NCBI GenBank assembly: GCA_027596195.1
Contig: JADGJG010000648.1
Location: 1-14,790 of the forward strand
Direction: 5' to 3'
DNA length: 14,790 nt
Origin: Podochytrium sp. JEL0797
Taxonomy: Eukaryota; Chytridiomycota; Chytridiomycetes; Chytridiales; Chytriomycetaceae
Shown piece by piece: positions 1 to 9,700 of this stretch. The notes beneath the pieces were generated by a model. It did not search any database and had not been told where the DNA came from. It worked only from the letters and a program-made list of their open reading frames with translations. The translations under genes were made by a program, and so were the position numbers. How positions within the stretch are numbered: position 1 is the stretch's first letter; each line of letters starts with the position of its first letter.

Positions 1-82
<82 letters not shown>
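1..82. repeat. Terminal poly-C run (probable artefact)
   Basis: Eighty-two uninterrupted C residues. The run abuts the last visible exon of the anoctamin gene, so it interrupts coding sequence rather than capping a gene-free end. With the poly-G run at the other end, the orientation (C on the left, G on the right) is what outward-facing reads ending in false G calls would give. It is not a simple telomere repeat with a mixed-base unit. Confidence 0.9.
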
Positions 83-3000
83 TGCTGACTCCGACTTCCA
101 AACGGGCGACGATATTGCACAAGAATTCTGTACGCGTCGATTCGAATCTCAATCAAATTCGACAACAAGCCAAACAAGGGCGCCAATGGAAACGCGCACG
201 AAAACAGCGAAATGAAGCCAAACTGCACCACCACCGTGATGTAATCGAATCCCAGGTTTTCGTCTGTATAGACGGGTTTGTGTTCGTCGTGGCCTGTCGC
301 TGGCTTGGAGGACGCCCAGGACGATGACGAGGAGACGGATTTGCGGCGAGGGTGGTGCTGGTGGGTCGATTTGCGGCCTTGTTTGAGTTGGCGCCATCTT
401 GGGTTTTGAATATGAGCGGGGTTAGCAACAAAAAGACGAAAAGCGAGGAGAAGGGGGGGGGGGGGTGTGAATACTTTGTATAGAGTGCCGGGAGGAGTAG
501 TTCTTTGATCTGATTGGACGAGATGATGCCCACGAACGTGATGAGCATTTGGAGCATGAGTTCGAGCATACAGCTCTGGATTCCGAGAAAGTTGCGGCAA
601 TTGTCCTTGTATTTTCCTGTTGTTTTGGTTGATGAATATTGGTCCGATGGAAATCGCGCCTTCGCCAACCACCTCCGAACAAAAATCACTCACCGATAAT
701 CAGATTGTCCGAATATGCCGTGCTCATAATACTCTTCACAATCCCAATGTAAAACAAACTCCCAAACGAATTCATGACCGCCAACAAGAAATTCTTGAGC
801 ACCAACGCGTCCTGATACCCACTCTCCGTCCTATAATTATCAAAATCGCACAACACTTTCGCCAGCCTCTGAAACCACGTACTCAGCATCAAAATCATCA
901 CCAAACTGATCACCGCGCTCGAAACACTCGCATACAGCTGTCCCGACTGACTTGTCCACTCATTTGTGGCCCACGAATGATAAATAATCACTCCCGCAAT
1001 CGTACTCGCGTTCAACACGACGCACAACAAAATCACGAGATTCGAAAGAAATTTCCTCCCCATGCGTTTCCACTTGGGATCGCAGAGTTCGAGACGTTGT
1101 GTGATGGGGTTCCAGACTTTGAGGTCCGAGTGTCGCCATTGAGGCCGAATTTGTTCGCCGCGTTCGAAGTCGTACACGTTCCAGGTGTGTGAGAGAATGG
1201 TGGCTTGGCGTTCCCAGAGTTCGAGGTAGAGAACCGCCCAGAGGGATATTGAGAGGGTAAAGTAGGGGGTGACGGCGTTGTCGACGAGGGAGAGCAGCGC
1301 GTCGCCGTACGTGTTGGCGGTGGTGGCGGCATCGTAAATGCCATAGGTGAGCGATATGCAGCCAAAAACGGCTGGAAACCACAGGAACTTGGTATAAAAG
1401 TGCACCCAGGCAAAGTAGAGCGCGTGTTTCTCGCCGAAATAGAATCGAAATGGCTCGGACGGGTCCCAAGAAATGAAGATAATGGGGTTGTTCCAGCTAC
1501 TGTAGAGGGATTGGTATAGATGGTATCGTACACATGTGTGGAACTTGTGGCAGCTTGGAGAAGGTAAAGAGGGAACCGCGTGGCGGGAATCGTGTGGGGG
1601 GAAGCAATCAGACAGGAATCCCAATTCGATGAGCTTATCAACGCTAACTTTGGTTCGAGTGAGAGCACTGTAGACCTGTTGGGGAGGATCGAAATGGCCG
1701 CCAAAATAAGTCGAAGTTCGGAACTGGAACAGCAAATCAAAATTCAACGCACCAAATTATTCCTCTGCGAGGGTTTGAAAAAATTGAGCTTCGTCTCAGC
1801 TACCACGCAATTGGGACCAGCGCCTTCAAACTCGTTCAAAAACCGAACGCGGAAATGGTCACTGTGCTTGTTTTCGTCAACGGGAGGAGGCTTGAACAGC
1901 GCCCAAAACGCGTCCATTGAGGTTTCGATGCGATACGCGAGGTACGGGTGCGTACTCGCAATTGAAGCGCTCGAAGGGAGTGGGTCCGGCTGGACCAAGT
2001 CGGGCCGTACGATTTCCTCTGAAGGCAGTGGAGAGTCTTGGATATGAGAGGATTGGTCTGACGCGAATTTTCCGGTTTGAAGACGCACGATTCCGGGCTA
2101 TCGGGATGAATAGTGAGCGAAAATCGATGGCACCTCGAAATATGACATACTTGCAAGGTTTTTCGCAACTCAATGGCTTGGGCTTCAATCATCAACGTCT
2201 CGAACGGAAACAACACCTTCATGGTGCGTTCGTTATCGGTCTTGCCATGTTGAAATAGGAGAATGGCACGCTTTTCCAACGTGAGATGCTGAACAAACTT
2301 GGTTCGCTCCTCAAAGGCCCTCTTGACGGACAACAGCTGCTGGTACTCGGAGTTGCTCACATGGTTCTTGTATAGGAGCAATGAATGAGGGACGTTGTGG
2401 AGCTGGTCCCCTTGAGCGGCTTGAGCTCGAAGTTGCTGTTCGATTTTGCGAGGAATCGTGCCCATGTTGTAGGAAATGTGGACATCCCAGGTCAGTTTCG
2501 CGCAATGGGATTGATTTTGATGCTTATGTGGTATGGGTTGCGATGCAGTGGGTTGTGATGCAGTGGGTTGCGATGATGCAGTGTTGGCAGGAATCAAAGG
2601 CTGCAGCTCGACAAGGTGCGGCAAGTTGTCCCACATTCTGAAATATTCTTCGAGTTCCGAAGTGCTCGGCTTTTCAATGGGGCGTGCGCCAGCGGATGGA
2701 TGGACATCGAGGTGAATGGGGTGGGTTGCCTCGCGGTCAAAGACGAGTTCTGTGTCCGGCGACGCGTTGTCGTTGTCGTTGTCGCTGTCGTGCTGTGCAT
2801 AGAGGGCCTGCAGCACGGCATCGCTGTTTTCGCGGCTTCCAAATTCGGCGAGCGCGGCGTCGAGGGAGGCGTCTTCGGCGACAACGCGTTCGGGACTCGC
2901 GGCGCCGTCCTTTGCGCGCAGCGGTACAACCTTCGCCGCTCCGTGGCGAAATGCGGCGTGGCGGAAAGCGGCGGGCAGTGTGGCGCGGCGCGCAGGCCGC

Positions 3001-3320
3001 GAAGAGGCGCCGGCGCGTGCAGGAAGCGGCGCAGAGGCGTTGCCGTCGTCGCGCCGCACGTGCGGACTCGCATTCCGACACCCGCGCCGCGCCGCGCGCC
3101 ATCGCGTCACCTCGTCCCACAGCGCGGCGTCGTCCGGATGCATCGCAAACGTTCTGCTGCTTCCGCTGACAAAACTGTTGCGGAACGCAACGCCCGGCGC
3201 CATGAACCTCGCAGACGCCACCGTCGCCTCGGGACTCACGGCGGGAATCTCGCCCTCCGCACCACCATCTGCTGCCTCCGTTGCGGCTGCTGTTGCTCCC
3301 GGAATGGGCCATGATCGCAT
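83..3320 (-). CDS. Anoctamin/TMEM16 family membrane protein (3' end missing)
   Basis: Anoctamins are dimeric Ca2+-regulated lipid scramblases or ion channels of plasma membrane or ER. Inferred exons (minus strand): 3320-2151, 2097-1753, 1675-694, 616-475 and 397-83, all with GT-AG borders and matching phase. This gives about 985 residues before the poly-C run cuts it off. Residues 1 to about 275 are a low-complexity Ala/Arg/Ser-rich extension not typical of the family. About 278-505 is the cytoplasmic N-domain. The membrane region begins near the hallmark YFGEKHALYFAW (exon 3), followed later by LWERQATILSHTW, QFGFISLF, FPLAPLFGLL and EIRIDA. By alignment from memory to mouse ANO1 the Ca2+ ligands are N867, E871, D930, T933 (normally acidic), E962 and D966. 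The start at 3320 is the first ATG in this open frame; the frame stays open to 3446 without another ATG, so an upstream exon is possible. It is divergent from NAA20, 171 bp away. The family is confident; scramblase versus channel cannot be told. Confidence 0.93.
398..474 (-). other. Anoctamin intron 4, with a G13/C13 run
   Basis: 77-nt intron with donor GTATTC, a TTGCTAACC branch-like site and acceptor CCCAAG. It joins ...PALYT-K-WRQLK... in phase 2. It contains a 13-nt G run on the plus strand (453-465), a likely site of length error or polymorphism, but this lies outside coding sequence. Confidence 0.8.
2535..2579 (-). repeat. 15-bp tandem repeat inside the anoctamin coding exon
   Basis: Three imperfect 15-bp units (GGGTTGCGATGCAGT on the plus strand; the second has one change and the third diverges at its end). 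They encode a five-residue repeat, ASQPT/ASQPT/ASQPI, in the linker just before the anoctamin N-domain. The unit length keeps the frame, so copy-number change would be tolerated. Confidence 0.85.
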
Positions 3321-3491
3321 CGATGATGATTGGGCCAAAAATTTCTTTTGGCTGGGCTTGTGCGTCTTGTTCTTCCCCTTCCTTCCCCTTTGAAATCGTT
3401 TTCGAATTCGGGCTCTCTTCGGTTGGAAGTCTTGCCCTGAATCCAACCCAAGTCCAACCTTAAAATAGAAAGGTTCATAAAAGTTTTCCAG

Positions 3492-4506
3492 ATGTCGTTT
3501 ATCCGCCGCTTCACCGCAGACGACCTATTCAAATTCAACAACATGTGAGCCAAACTGCCCACCCATCCGTCCAATACTTCAACAGCTGACCAATACGCAC
3601 TCCGCTACCCCTTCAGTAACCTCGATCCGTTGACCGAAACCGTAAGCCCTGTTTTGGCTTGCTTTTGTTTTATTTTGACAGTAGACTCATCGAAACTCGC
3701 CAGTACAACATCTCGTTCTACCTCAGCTATCTTGCTCAATGGCCCGACTATTTCGTGATGGCTGAATCCTGCAGCGGTGCCAAGATGGGCTACAGTTGAG
3801 TCAAAGCCGTGGATTTCTCGTCCCCTCCCCCACACCCCGGGACCTCCCCGAATTGCGTATCATTGCCGATCTTGAAATCATTTCCATCCGTTTCACGTCC
3901 ACGTTGATTACATCGAAACCGCCAACCAACACACCTACCCCCCCTCGAAAAAAAATCGAAAACACTCACACCACATGCAGTCATGGGCAAAGCCGAAGGC
4001 GACAACGAACTCTGGCACGGCCACGTGACTGCCCTCACTGTCGCGCCCGAATACCGCCGCATGAACCTCGCGCGTCGTCTCATGAATGTGCTGGAAAAAG
4101 TATCCGAAAAAGTGTACGACACGTACTTTGTAGATCTGTTTGTGCGTGCCAGCAATTCTGTTGCGATTGGAATGTACAAGGGCTTTGGGTACACGATTTA
4201 TCGGACTGTGCTTGGGTATTATAATGGGCCGAGTGATAATGAGAATGCGTATGGTGAGTTTTTTTGTTTTTTGTTTCATGCGAGTGTGTGAGTGCGTGAA
4301 CGGGCAGTTTGACCATGTGGAGTGTGGTTTTGCGAACTCTCTTCATCAGGAATATACCTTGATTCCTTCCTTTCGCTGACTCCTTGCCCACACTCTTTTT
4401 ATTTTGTTTTTGAATAGACATGAGGAAGGCGTTGCCCCGCGATGTCCAAAAAAAGAGCATCGTTCCGTTGAAGAATCCCATCACGCCCGACGAATTGGAA
4501 TGGTGA
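3492..4506 (+). CDS. NAA20: N-alpha-acetyltransferase 20, NatB catalytic subunit
   Basis: NatB acetylates N-terminal Met of nascent proteins starting Met-Asp/Glu/Asn/Gln, at the ribosome with the auxiliary subunit NAA25. Exons: 3492-3544, 3617-3641, 3704-3794, 3981-4253 and 4418-4506. Joined phases agree and give 176 residues (human is about 178). Recognisable blocks are RRFTADDLFKFNN, INLDPLTETYNISFYLSYL, AQWPDYFVMAE, MGYIMGKAEG, ELWHGHVTALTVAPEYRR, YFVDLFVRASN, VAIGMYKGFGYTIYRTV and the tail AYDMRKALPRD. In the acetyl-CoA loop the usual R-x-x-G-x-A reads RRMNLA, so the glycine is Asn. The third intron donor is GTTGAG, weaker than the others. The second exon is only 25 nt. It is divergent from the anoctamin and convergent with the E2. 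Identification is very secure; exon 3/4 borders are fixed by family conservation (GYIMGK). Confidence 0.96.
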
Positions 4507-4523
4507 ACGTCCCCTCGGCGGCG

Positions 4524-4529
4524 AATAAA
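4524..4529 (+). terminator. Possible polyadenylation signal of NAA20
   Basis: AATAAA 18 nt after the NAA20 stop codon. Placement suits a short 3' UTR; no transcript end is visible from sequence. Confidence 0.4.
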
Positions 4530-4949
4530 GACAAGCCAACTTGTGCTCTACTATCTATTTTGAACAACGCGTTGATGAATGAAATCGAATCATTATTATA
4601 TTCAAAAAACATGAGGATTGTAAGTCGGAGACTTCAGCCGACAGCGAGGCACCGTTGTCTGCAAGCAATCTCGACGCGGAGAGTGTTTCAAGTCCGCACT
4701 CACCCAAGCAAGCCAAGCATGCCTCCCATGCAAGGGCACCTTTCTCCCATGCCTCAAACTTCTGATGTCAGCGGCTCACGAGAAAACGTGGGATTGTCAA
4801 TTTTTCAATCAAATTCGAAAACATCAACAAAACAAAAAGAGGGACAAGACTTTGCTTTCTTTGATTTTCATCATTTGGTTGTTTAAAAAGATGTATTTGC
4901 GACTCAAGACGTCCGAAGACATCGAATCACACCCATCAACCCCGAAAGA

Positions 4950-5444
4950 TTACTGGGGGGTTTTCCAAATATTATGAACCCAAATGGTTCGCGTCACTGG
5001 CAAGCCAGCAACGCGTTCAAAAATACAAATACTAATACTAATACCAATCGTAGCTCGCGGAAAAAAAAATCCACGCGAAGCGATCAGCGAAACACCAAAA
5101 CCCACAACTGGAAAGTCGAATACAATGCCGAACTCCGCAAGGATCTCCCCATTTGGGTCCAAGATTCTGCTGCCGACTAGACTGGTGAAATCGTTCCAAA
5201 ACCTCCTCCAGGGAGCCCCGTCGACGACGAGACACCGTGGCGTCGTTAGTTCTTTCCCAGACACGAGGTCCCGGGCCGATATACAGTTTTGCTCGTTGAA
5301 CTCGAGAGGATGGGGAGGTGGGTCGGTGAGAATTTGAGGGAAGATGTGGAGGTAGATGTGGAGGTAGATGTGAATGAAAAGTCGCGTTTTTATGGGCTTC
5401 GCCTTGGATTTAAGCTCCGGTCGTTCGCAAATGACAATTCTCAT
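4950..5444 (-). CDS. Hypothetical protein, coding-like ORF
   Basis: Open frame of 164 codons with ATG at 5444. I do not recognise the family. The central part (about residues 45-110, with phrases such as ELTTPRCLVVDGAPW and FWNDFTSLVGSRILD) has non-repetitive composition and many C/G-ending codons, like the confident genes nearby. The first 40 residues include an HIYL repeat from the 12-bp tandem repeat, and the last 55 are hydrophobic and AT-rich. A GTATTC donor-like site follows ...AEFGI, so the true exon may end near 5120, with other exons not identified. It could be a small gene, a relic, or a chance ORF in the 3' region of the E2. Confidence 0.3.
   Translation of the reverse strand: MRIVICERPELKSKAKPIKTRLFIHIYLHIYLHIFPQILTDPPPHPLEFNEQNCISARDLVSGKELTTPRCLVVDGAPWRRFWNDFTSLVGSRILDPNGEILAEFGIVFDFPVVGFGVSLIASRGFFFPRATIGISISICIFERVAGLPVTRTIWVHNIWKTPQ
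5343..5376. repeat. 12-bp tandem repeat (about 2.5 copies)
   Basis: Two perfect copies of GATGTGGAGGTA followed by a partial third. On the minus strand it reads as alternating HIYL in the hypothetical ORF. Confidence 0.8.
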
Positions 5445-5529
5445 TCGTGTGGGTTGGAAGGCGCTCGGTCTTTAACACATTGAAGCCTGTACTTCTATAT
5501 CTCCCCACAAAACTCGTAAAAAACGCGGT

Positions 5530-5535
5530 TTTATT
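5530..5535 (-). terminator. Possible polyadenylation signal of the E2 gene
   Basis: AATAAA on the minus strand, about 92 nt downstream of the E2 stop codon at 5627-5629. Confidence 0.4.
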
Positions 5536-5626
5536 CTCAAAATATTAAAACACCCGATGCAATCATCCAACCAACAGCAACAAACCCCCCCGCACACAAC
5601 AACAACAAGTCTCTCCCCCTCTCCAT

Positions 5627-6755
5627 TCAAGCAGAAGTCGCGTACTTTTTGATCCACTCCTTGACCGTCTTTTGGTACTTTTCCTTGCCTCCGGCAGGGT
5701 TGTTCATGACCTCCGCCACGCTCGTGTTGATGGCATCGTCGGCGTTGGGTTGTTCGAGAATGAGGATCAGGGAGTGCAGGATGTCGTTGATCTTGTTGCT
5801 TGGCTTCCAAACCTTGATTTTTTTGTTTGTTGCGTGAAGGGAGAGGGAGGAGGCGGAGTGAGTCGGTTGTAAATTTGGATAAACGGGATCTTTGCCTCAC
5901 CTCGGGCTTGAGAACTCCAATACAGATTGAGCCGTCTTCGTCAACGTTAGGGTGGTAGATTTTGGTGAGGAACTTGACCTGTCGTTTTCGTTGTTTACGG
6001 GTGATGCGAGGTTGGTCAATCAAAACAAAACAAAAAGGTTCGGAATGGAAGGAGACGAGGGCAAAGAGAAGATCAATGGATAGCGATTCGATAAGATTGC
6101 TCATTCCTTTCGCAGGGTTGTCGGCTTGTGGAGCCCAGATGACGGTGGGCCAAGTCAAGCCCGAAAGGGTCTTCAGCACTTTCGTTTCGTCCGCACGAGC
6201 TTTCGTCCCACGCCTCGATCTCACGATTCCGATTGGCGCTGGATACTCTTGCCCTCATATTAAACGGCTTCGGCTTGGATCTCCTAGAATGCGTATATCC
6301 CGAGACACGCTGAAGGGGAAGACACATAAGCACACACCTTTGGTGGTTTGAAAGGATAGTCGTTCGTGAAGGTCAAGTTGACGGTGAAGACTCCGCCCTG
6401 GTACGTGCTACCGACCTGAATGAGAGAAGAGTTAGAAACAAGGCCCCGCCCACAGCGACAAGTAGCGACTCACGGGTCCAGTCAGCTTAGCCTCCCAAAG
6501 CAGCAGGTCGTTGTCGGACACGGGGCCGGCCGTGAACTGGTCGGAGGGAGTGGCAAGGATGTCTGCGAGCTCCTGCGTGAATTGAGTAGTTTTTGTTTGG
6601 GGGTCAGCGCTGGCGCAGTCGGGGTTACATATGGGGGACATTGAGGGAGGGAGGGAGGCAGATAGGTGATCGGATCGAATGGCACGTTGCAAGGATGGGA
6701 GTGAGGATGGTGGGCATGGCTGGGCACATACTCGCTGGATGCGTCGGGCTGCCAT
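5627..6755 (-). CDS. Ubiquitin-conjugating enzyme E2 (UBE2D/UBE2L class)
   Basis: E2 enzymes carry ubiquitin as a thioester and pass it to E3-bound substrates in cytosol and nucleus. Exons (minus strand): 6755-6732, 6572-6474, 6415-6338, 5978-5901 and 5812-5627, all phase 0 with GT-AG borders, giving 154 residues. The start [13 protein letters not shown] matches the UBE2D N-terminal helix, so the 24-nt first exon is well supported. Other blocks are [35 protein letters not shown], the HPN motif (76-78) and the catalytic Cys86 in [11 protein letters not shown]. After the active site, [12 protein letters not shown] resembles UBE2L3 (WKP) more than UBE2D (WSP). The C-terminal half carries an Asn-Asn-Pro-Ala-Gly-Gly stretch before [16 protein letters not shown]. 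Intron 3 is 359 nt, the longest in the window. It is head-to-head with the MTR10-like gene, 25 bp between start codons. The E2 fold is certain; the exact orthologue is not assigned. Confidence 0.95.
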
Positions 6756-6780
6756 TTCTCGTTGTTTTTCGAAGTCGAAA
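6756..6780. promoter_or_regulatory. 25-bp gap between divergent start codons
   Basis: Only 25 bp separate the ATG of the E2 (6755, minus) and the first ATG of the MTR10-like gene (6781, plus). It is rich in T/C then GAAG/GAAA and contains TTCGAA followed by GTCGAAA. No TATA box is visible. Because both N-termini match their families, the promoters must lie inside each other's first exon or intron, or the 5' UTRs overlap. Confidence 0.6.
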
Positions 6781-9700
6781 ATGATGCACCAAGCACCTCC
6801 TGAGGTTTACTCTCTGGACACCGTGCTGTACGCCGTGGGCCAGCTGTACTCGCCTGCACTTGCAGGAGATGCCAAGAGCAGCAAGGACGCGGACCGCTGG
6901 CTGCGAGCCTTCCAGAAGAGCGTGAGTTTGTTTGACCCCCCTGGCTTGTCAAGTGTTGACTGCTCTCTAGCAAGATGCCTGGGAAATCGCAGACGCGATG
7001 CTCAAGAAAGAAGCTGTGGGGCAGGAGGCCCAGCTGTTTGCCGCACAGACGCTGCGCCAGAAGGTGCGAAAAGGCTTGGCCTGTATCCAGCCAAACACAC
7101 TCATCCTACACCCACATCCACCCAGGTTCGCTACGACGCCATACAACTCGACTCGCCCGCCCAGCGCCTGGCCGTGCGTGATGCCCTGCTAGGCCAGGTT
7201 GTGCGTTTCCGCAGGGGTCCGCGCGCTGTTGTGCGCCAGCTGTGCGTGGCCCTGGCTGCCCTGGCCGTTCACGTTAAGGTACCCGTCTCTTGCATGCAAT
7301 TGAAGCCACCTCGGTGCTGAATACAAACTGTCAGGAATGGGCCGACCCCGTCGCCTCCATGTTCGACCTCTTTGCCCAATCGAGAGACGACTGGCCCTTG
7401 CTCGTGGCCGTGCTCGCTGCACTCCCCTACGAGTTTGAAGACGGCGCCACAGACTCGTCCTTCTTCCTCAACAAGGATGAATCCACAGACAGAACCAAGC
7501 AGGTCATCCACTCCAACACAAACAAAGTGCTCCACGCTCTCGTCTCTATGCTCGACCAGTGCGATCCCACCGCAGACCCAGAACTGCTGAGGTCCGTACT
7601 CGACTGTGTGAAGGCTTGGATCGATTCGGGCGACTTGTCGCTTGAGAAAATCGCCGCCACCAACATTGTACCGCGTTGTTTTGCGTACTTGTCCGTTCCG
7701 TCGCAAGACCTGGACGAGGCCGTGTTTGATATCTCTGTGGATGTCTTGTGTGAGATTATCCGCCGTTCGGGAAGCCAGCTGGCCTCTGGAAGGGACACTG
7801 CATCCGTGATGCCCCTTGTCGAATGCATCTACAACGGATTGATGGGTCTCGCGAACGGCCTGAAGGGAGCCATTGCGCAGCAGGAGGAAGAAGAAGACAG
7901 GCTGCGTGGGTTTTGCCAGTTGTACGTGTACGGGGGAGAGTCGTATATGAGCCTGATCCTGTCGAACCCGGAAGCCTGGACCCCCATTGCCGAAGCCATT
8001 CTCGCATGCACGTGCATCAAGGACCTCGAAATCGTGGCCATCACGTTCCAGTTTTGGCAAATCTTGGCGGATGAAGTGAGCGTCAAGGACGGGCCGAACC
8101 AAAGCCGATACCGTCCGTTCTTTTTGGACCTCTACAACCGTTTGAACAATGTCATGATTGGGCACCTGCACTACCCGCCTGAGAACAATGCTTGGACGGC
8201 CAAAGAGCGCGATGAGTTCCGCGAGTTTAGACACAACATGGGCGACGTGCTCAAGGCGTGTGTACTCGTTTTGGGACAGCAGGAGGCCCTTGCGCGGCCA
8301 TACTCTATCCTTCAGGGCTTTGTGGTGGAAGGAGCGCCGGGGGGCACATTGAATTCTAGTACACCGTGGCAGCAAATCGAGGCTCCCCTGTTTGCGTTGC
8401 GCACGATTGGGAGAAACATTAGCGACGATGAAAGCACAGTGCTTCCCGTGATTATGGGCATGTTGCCACAGCTACCTTCGCATCCCAAAATCCGATACGC
8501 TGCGATTCTCGTGATTGGTCGTTATGCGAGCTGGACCAAAATGCACCCCGAGTTTTTGTCGTACCAAATGACGTTTATTGCGAAAGGGTTTGAGGAAACG
8601 GAGGCGATTGGGGCTGCGAGTCAGTCGTTGCGATTTTTGTGTGACGAGTGCGGTGACGTGAGTTGTGTGTTTTTTTTTTGGGGGGGTCATGTCCGAAAAT
8701 TGAAAACTTGAATTTTTTGTTCTCATGTCAGCAACTTGTGGGCTACTTGAGTCAACTGCACCCATTCTACCTCCAAATCGTGAAAGTGCTGAACCGACAG
8801 GACAAATCGGATGTGATTACGGCGTTGGCGAATGTCATTAAGCACGTGCCCGTCGAGAGTACTGGCGATTCGCCCAACATGTTGCGCGTGTTGGAGATGT
8901 TTTGTTTGCCGATTGCTCAGCGGTTGAACGAGATCGGGTGCATGCCTGTTCCGGCTGGAGGATTTGGACAGGAGTTGCAGGAGGAAGTTTCTGGTAAAAC
9001 ATTGCGCTTTTTTCCTCGTTTTTGTTTCTCCCGAGAAACCACTGACCTAATATTGTTTATTTGCTATTCAGACCTTGTGGGACAATTTACCACGTTCATT
9101 TCGAAAGCAAAACCGGCCGTCCCCGCCGCGAAGGCGTCCTTCCAGAACCCATGCACAACGCTCTTCAAGGGCATGTGGCCCGTCCTCGAATCACTCCTGC
9201 GTCTCAACGACCCCAAAATCATTAACGCCGTGAGTAAACTGATTGTGCGCTGTGTGGAAGCGCAGCACGCGCACTTTGCACCCTTGGCCGCGCAAGTGTT
9301 GCCTGTGCTCGCGACGACGTTTGATGCGTCGGAGGTGAGCTCGACCATGTGGGCTGCCGGGAAATGTGTGAAGGAGTTGGGGAGTGATGATGCGCAGGTG
9401 GGCGGGTTGATGCATTCGTTGGTGCAGAGTATGAGTCGTACGGCTTTTAAGAAGATTCAGGAAGCTGCTGGGAATGTGGATCATGTTTCGGATGGTAATG
9501 TTTTTTATTTGGGTTTTGCGATCGGAAATGTGATACTGACATGCTTCTTCAAAACAACACAAAATACTCGCAGTCGTCGAAGATTACTTTATGCTGTTGA
9601 CAGAATTCTTGCGTGCTTGTCCGACCCACTTTTCTCAATCCCCACTCCTCCCGTCGTTTTTCCAATGCGCCATTGCATGCATGTCGATTCTGCAGTTCAA

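Larger units (their letters stand above)
4507..5626. other. Long gap between convergent NAA20 and E2 genes
   Basis: About 1.1 kb between two stop codons. 4507-4950 contains open frames on the plus strand but none with recognisable motifs, and AT-rich tracts near 4590 and 4800-4880 look like UTR or non-coding sequence. A coding-like minus-strand ORF lies at 4950-5444 (separate entry). I saw no tRNA, rRNA or mobile-element signature. Confidence 0.6.

Noticed and set aside
1..82. Poly-C and poly-G ends as telomeres
   Set aside because: Orientation fits telomeres, but there is no mixed repeat unit, and both runs interrupt conserved genes inside exon or intron sequence.
2616..3314. Long plus-strand ORFs opposite the anoctamin first exon
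   Set aside because: GC-rich shadow frames with Arg-rich, low-complexity translations; the minus frame leads continuously into a recognisable anoctamin N-domain.
4021..4027. CACGTG in NAA20 exon 4 as a regulatory E-box
   Set aside because: It encodes the conserved HGHVTAL segment, so coding constraint explains it.
4507..5626. tRNA, 5S or transposon remnants in the long gap
   Set aside because: No cloverleaf box motifs, terminal repeats or transposase-like frames were seen by eye.
7197..7217. Tiny intron-like segment (GTTGTG...CGCAG) in MTR10-like exon 3
   Set aside because: About 21 nt is too short for splicing, and the sequence without it is not clearly better.
7269..8375. 368-codon minus-strand ORF inside the MTR10-like gene
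   Set aside because: Antisense shadow of a strongly conserved plus-strand exon; its translation has no recognisable family features.
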